DNA from: Pseudomonas sp. GM78
Lineage (GTDB): Bacteria > Pseudomonadota > Gammaproteobacteria > Pseudomonadales > Pseudomonadaceae
Direction of reading: 5' to 3'
Assembly (NCBI RefSeq): GCF_000282475.1
Contig: NZ_AKJF01000055.1
Location: 1 to 64,000, forward strand
Length of the DNA stretch: 64,000 nucleotides
Part shown: piece by piece, positions 61,297-64,000 of the stretch
Position numbering within the stretch: position 1 is the first letter of the stretch
How the letters are laid out: each line of letters begins with the position of its first letter
Notes under the pieces: model-generated
Told to the model about the DNA's origin: nothing
What the model saw: only the letters and a program-made list of their open reading frames with translations
The model's database searches: none
Translations under genes and position numbers: made by a program

Positions 61297-62667
61297 TTAT
61301 GTCTTGCCCGCGTCGTCTTTGCTCGGAAAAATGAAAGGAGCTGCGGCCACGTCAAACTTATCTATTGTAAAGGTGATCTTGTCGTCATCGGAGTCCATAT
61401 CGCTAGTTACGGCAAGGTTGCTGATCATGAGTCCATTTTTGAGATGATTGGCGAAGGGGTTCGCGTGGTTCGCCGATTCATTCCATCCGTGTGCTCGAAT
61501 GAACTCTTGAGTGGATATCTCCCCTGCGAGAAGTCTAAGTAGCCCTCTAGATGAGATTGTGATCTTATTGCCTTGCATAGAATAACCACCTAATTGATCG
61601 GATCCTACGCCTGGAGTGTTGAGCAGCGAAGCAGAATGGTAGGCGGGGCGTAATGGCCTCGGTAGGTTTGGTAGCGCGACATGCAACGCTGCGGTCAGTG
61701 ATTCGATTGATTCATTCGTGGCTCGGTGAGAGCGTGCCAGAAGGGGAGCACAGACTAGCTCGTAGCTCATCTGGTAAGTTGTTGGAGTGCCAAAGGGGTG
61801 ATGTTGGGCATCTACGGTGACTAGCAATACAGCATCAATACTACTGTTCTGGCGAAGAAAGTCTTCTGCGACTTCCCGCGCACTATAGGTGTAATGCGAT
61901 TTCCCAAGATTTCCGTTTCTAATCAAATCGCAACCGCCATCACAGGCGATGATGATACGAAGAGAGTCATCTGGAGCTCCGTTTAACTGCTTAACTTTAT
62001 GTTTGAGTGCGCTAAATAAGGGGTTGATGGTTTTTGACGTTGCTACAGTGTAGCTAGTGTGGCTGCCACCACCATTTTTCCAGTTTGGATCGTAAATGAT
62101 TTTAAAGTTATTGTTATTTTCGTTGCTTTCAAATCTGGATTTTATTGTGGGGGCATCTCTGATACTATAAAACCATGGTTCAAGCTCTGTTTTGATGAAG
62201 CCAGTTATCTCAGATTTTTCAGGTAGCATCAGCCGCATTTTGCTTCTATGACGAGGCCCTGTGGTTTCTCCGCGCACATCTATCCAGAAATTTCCGGGGT
62301 GCACTCCAAACTTAGATGCAAGCCTGGCAATTTCTTTACTTATATATTTAAGGGGGTTCTGAGCGTCAAGCCCCTCATCTGATATTGTGGTGATGTCGCC
62401 GACAATCGTTAGTTCGTCGCCGTCTTGCTTGTTTATCGTCCAGCGGATGTCAGGGCAACGTCCATTTGGCAACGCCTGCTCGTGTTTGAGGTCTCCCGCC
62501 TGGGAGAGTGCATGTAATATTACTAGCTCCCACATTACATGAAGCCGGGTGGCATCAGTAGCGTTGAGTCTACTGATGATTGCCGTGAGCTGCGAGTGGC
62601 TAAGGGTATTCGAAAGGCCATTGATGCGAGCTTGCATCGCTCTACGTGAAAATACGAAATTAGTCAC
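61297..62667 (-). CDS. AT-rich hypothetical protein, possible nuclease fold
   Basis: This 456-residue protein is not recognised. Its DNA is visibly more AT-rich than the phage genes, with N- and S-rich segments (ESNENNNNF), which suggests recent transfer. An early segment shows E47 in a helix (MWELVI), E63, P72-D73 in CPDIRW and D91 in VGDITT, an order reminiscent of PD-(D/E)XK nucleases but without the usual lysine. There is no signal peptide. Its location at a prophage end suits defence cargo, an inference only. Confidence 0.65.
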   Translation of the reverse strand: MTNFVFSRRAMQARINGLSNTLSHSQLTAIISRLNATDATRLHVMWELVILHALSQAGDLKHEQALPNGRCPDIRWTINKQDGDELTIVGDITTISDEGLDAQNPLKYISKEIARLASKFGVHPGNFWIDVRGETTGPRHRSKMRLMLPEKSEITGFIKTELEPWFYSIRDAPTIKSRFESNENNNNFKIIYDPNWKNGGGSHTSYTVATSKTINPLFSALKHKVKQLNGAPDDSLRIIIACDGGCDLIRNGNLGKSHYTYSAREVAEDFLRQNSSIDAVLLVTVDAQHHPFGTPTTYQMSYELVCAPLLARSHRATNESIESLTAALHVALPNLPRPLRPAYHSASLLNTPGVGSDQLGGYSMQGNKITISSRGLLRLLAGEISTQEFIRAHGWNESANHANPFANHLKNGLMISNLAVTSDMDSDDDKITFTIDKFDVAAAPFIFPSKDDAGKT

Positions 62668-62783
62668 TTATGCCCTCCTCAGGTCGGTGATCGTTCATGG
62701 GAAGCATTATAACATTGCGCTTGACGAGGGGCAGCCAATTGGTCGAAGGCACGCATCCCTGAGTGTCCGCTCATGGCTGATTT

Positions 62784-62908
62784 TGTTGAAAAAGTCGACT
62801 TCGGTTTCCACTGCAGAAAAGTACGCGCCTGAGATTGAAATCTGCATTTTGCGCAGAAGGTTCAGTACTCGGATTTCGCGTAGCAGCGTGCAAAAGAGGT
62901 GTTTTCGC
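62784..62908 (+). mobile_element. Short terminal-repeat element, truncated copy
   Basis: It starts with TGTTGAAAAAGTCG and continues for about 120 bp with good similarity to the reverse complement of 63543-63710. The right terminal repeat is missing and the next gene starts there. No transposase is encoded. Confidence 0.65.
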
Positions 62909-63454
62909 ATGTCCAGAATTTTCGCCACTTTACTCATGTTCACTCTAGGTACGAATGCTTGCCTTGCCAGCGAAGGTGATGACCAAGCCAACTCGTTCGC
63001 CAAAATTTACGCATCGCTTTGCATGAAGAACCTTCCAAATCTGGAAGCACTCCGAGAAAAGCTCAGGCCAATCCCTAGCCTTCCTCCCGAAAAGGCGGTG
63101 CTGTTTCTGGCAGGTGATCCTGGCGACGCGTGGTCTGTTCCAGACAAGTACGGAACGTTTGTGTTGACGCTTCCTAGCGGCAAGAATTTTTGTGCCTTAC
63201 ATGTCCGCAGGGCAAGTACGGAGACCGCTATCAAGCTGTTCACTGGAATGGTCGCAAATCCGCCCCCTCCATTTACCTCAACACTGGTAAAAAACGAGCA
63301 AACGCAATCGCCCTCAAATGGACAAACTCAAACCCTTTCCTACGAATGGTCAGTTCCAAGCGCGACACGAAAAATGTTGTTTACCATCACCACCACCGCA
63401 TCTGAATCCGCACAACTTCAAGTGCTTGGTTCAGCAGCAATCATCAGCCAATAG
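62909..63454 (+). CDS. Small secreted protein, hypothetical
   Basis: This 181-residue protein has a signal peptide (about 1-20, cleaving after CLA/S), one cysteine pair (SLCMK and NFCAL) and a closing beta-rich domain. It should be periplasmic. It is not recognised with confidence. Its start lies at the edge of the degenerate repeat element, so its promoter may come from it. Opposite-facing copies of that element flank it. Confidence 0.6.
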   Translation: MSRIFATLLMFTLGTNACLASEGDDQANSFAKIYASLCMKNLPNLEALREKLRPIPSLPPEKAVLFLAGDPGDAWSVPDKYGTFVLTLPSGKNFCALHVRRASTETAIKLFTGMVANPPPPFTSTLVKNEQTQSPSNGQTQTLSYEWSVPSATRKMLFTITTTASESAQLQVLGSAAIISQ

Positions 63455-63542
63455 AAGCAACCACTGCGTTCAAAGGATTGCACCGCAACGAGAAGCAGCA
63501 GTCATCCTTTTTTATCCAATGCTGACCGGCAAAGGGTCGATG

Positions 63543-63710
63543 TGTTGAAAAAGTCGGTCCTTCCAGACTGCCCGCGCACTGACTGCTGAAAATGCCATTT
63601 TTGCGCGCAGCTACGCGAAATCCGAGCCCGGAGTCCTCTGCTCAAAGTAAAGAATTCAACCTCGAGCGCGTACTTTTCTGCGGTGGAAACCATGGCCGAC
63701 TTTTTCAACA
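63543..63710 (-). mobile_element. MITE-like element with 15-bp terminal repeats
   Basis: It is bounded by TGTTGAAAAAGTCGG (63543-63557) and its exact reverse complement (63696-63710). The 168-bp interior has no transposase gene. It is related to the truncated copy at 62784 in opposite orientation. The terminal repeats suggest a non-autonomous insertion-sequence derivative. Confidence 0.7.
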
Positions 63711-63765
63711 GAATCGGTCGATTGCGGTCCGCTGGCAACTCTGTCGTGAAATCAGCCTTGCCGAC

Positions 63766-64000
63766 TCAGCTCTCGGTCTGCAGCTGTGGTGACTTTTGCG
63801 ACGCCTTAGCGCTACCCGGGCCGTAAGAACTATTACTACGCGGCGAGCCCTGCGAAAAAGTGCTGCCTGCCACTGAGGCTGGAGACGTAATAATTGTGCC
63901 CGTCTTAGGGTCCGCTGGATCGGCTCTCATTTGGGACAATCCAGCAAAGGATGCCGAGGCTCTGCATGTACGGCTCAATTCACACGGCGCTATGCTATCG
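63766..64000 (-). CDS. Partial ORF at right edge
   Basis: An open frame runs leftward from the right edge to a TGA at 63766 (about 77 codons). The end is rich in Ser, Pro, Gly and Gln, as in a disordered tail. It could be the C-terminus of a gene outside the window or a chance frame. Not recognised. Confidence 0.3.
   Translation of the reverse strand, partial: DSIAPCELSRTCRASASFAGLSQMRADPADPKTGTIITSPASVAGSTFSQGSPRSNSSYGPGSAKASQKSPQLQTES

Noticed and set aside
63543-63710. Functional insertion sequence
   Set aside because: Only 168 bp with no transposase frame; therefore called a MITE-like element.
58786-64000. Right attachment site of the prophage
   Set aside because: I searched for a third copy of the tRNA-Ser 3' sequence and for TTTAGGGCA pairs by eye and found none, so the right boundary is left open.

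Overview
The window looks like part of a Pseudomonas chromosome of the fluorescens group. The evidence is an algU-mucA-mucB-mucD operon without mucC, the dapA-bamC-MBL-purC order, TctDE beside tctC, GcvR/Bcp, high GC with G/C-rich third positions, and REP-like inverted repeats ending in GGGAG-type cores.

Region 1 (1-19.5 kb) is core chromosome. It holds tctC (partial) divergent from tctDE, an HDOD protein with ygfZ, sdhE-ygfX convergent on nadB, the AlgU envelope-stress operon preceded by an AlgU-type promoter, a BepA-like M48 protease, a TusA-like protein with a PerM transporter, bcp-gcvR, and dapA-bamC-MBL hydrolase-purC ending at a tRNA-Ser(CGA) gene.

Region 2 (19.65-21.4 kb) is an attachment-site region. 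The last 19 nt of the tRNA plus the following terminator form a 77-bp direct repeat (76/77 identical) whose copies lie 1,674 bp apart. Between them are only a 64-aa ORF and an SDH/ClpP-fold serine protease, with no integrase. Both copies are followed by a TTTAGGGCA pair spaced 11 bp, which look like integrase arm sites.

Region 3 (21.4 kb to at least 58.8 kb, probably beyond the window) is a largely intact temperate myophage. A leftward early operon of tightly overlapping genes ends in xis-int. A CI/Cro switch has TTAGC-N4-GCTAA operators and is followed by a CII-like regulator, a DksA/TraR finger and a prim-pol/helicase. An iteron-like repeat cluster and a Q-like antiterminator come next. The head module is lambda-like (Nu1/A/W/B/C/D/E/FII/Z) and the contractile tail is P2-like (V, W, J, I, fibre, assembly, FI, FII, E, E', tape measure, U, X, D). 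Lysis functions are split: the holin lies before the terminase, while the GH19 endolysin and nested Rz/Rz1 lie after the tail. Hairpins followed by a short linker and ribosome site mark several module borders.

Region 4 (57.9-64 kb) is the accessory right end. It has a LexA-boxed Dam methylase, a perfect 18-bp hairpin, 23 tandem octanucleotides, a LexA-boxed pair of genes (zinc-finger protein and SRAP/YedK), an AT-rich unknown 456-aa protein, and a small secreted protein bracketed by inverted copies of a short terminal-repeat element. No third att copy is visible, so the right phage boundary is not established.
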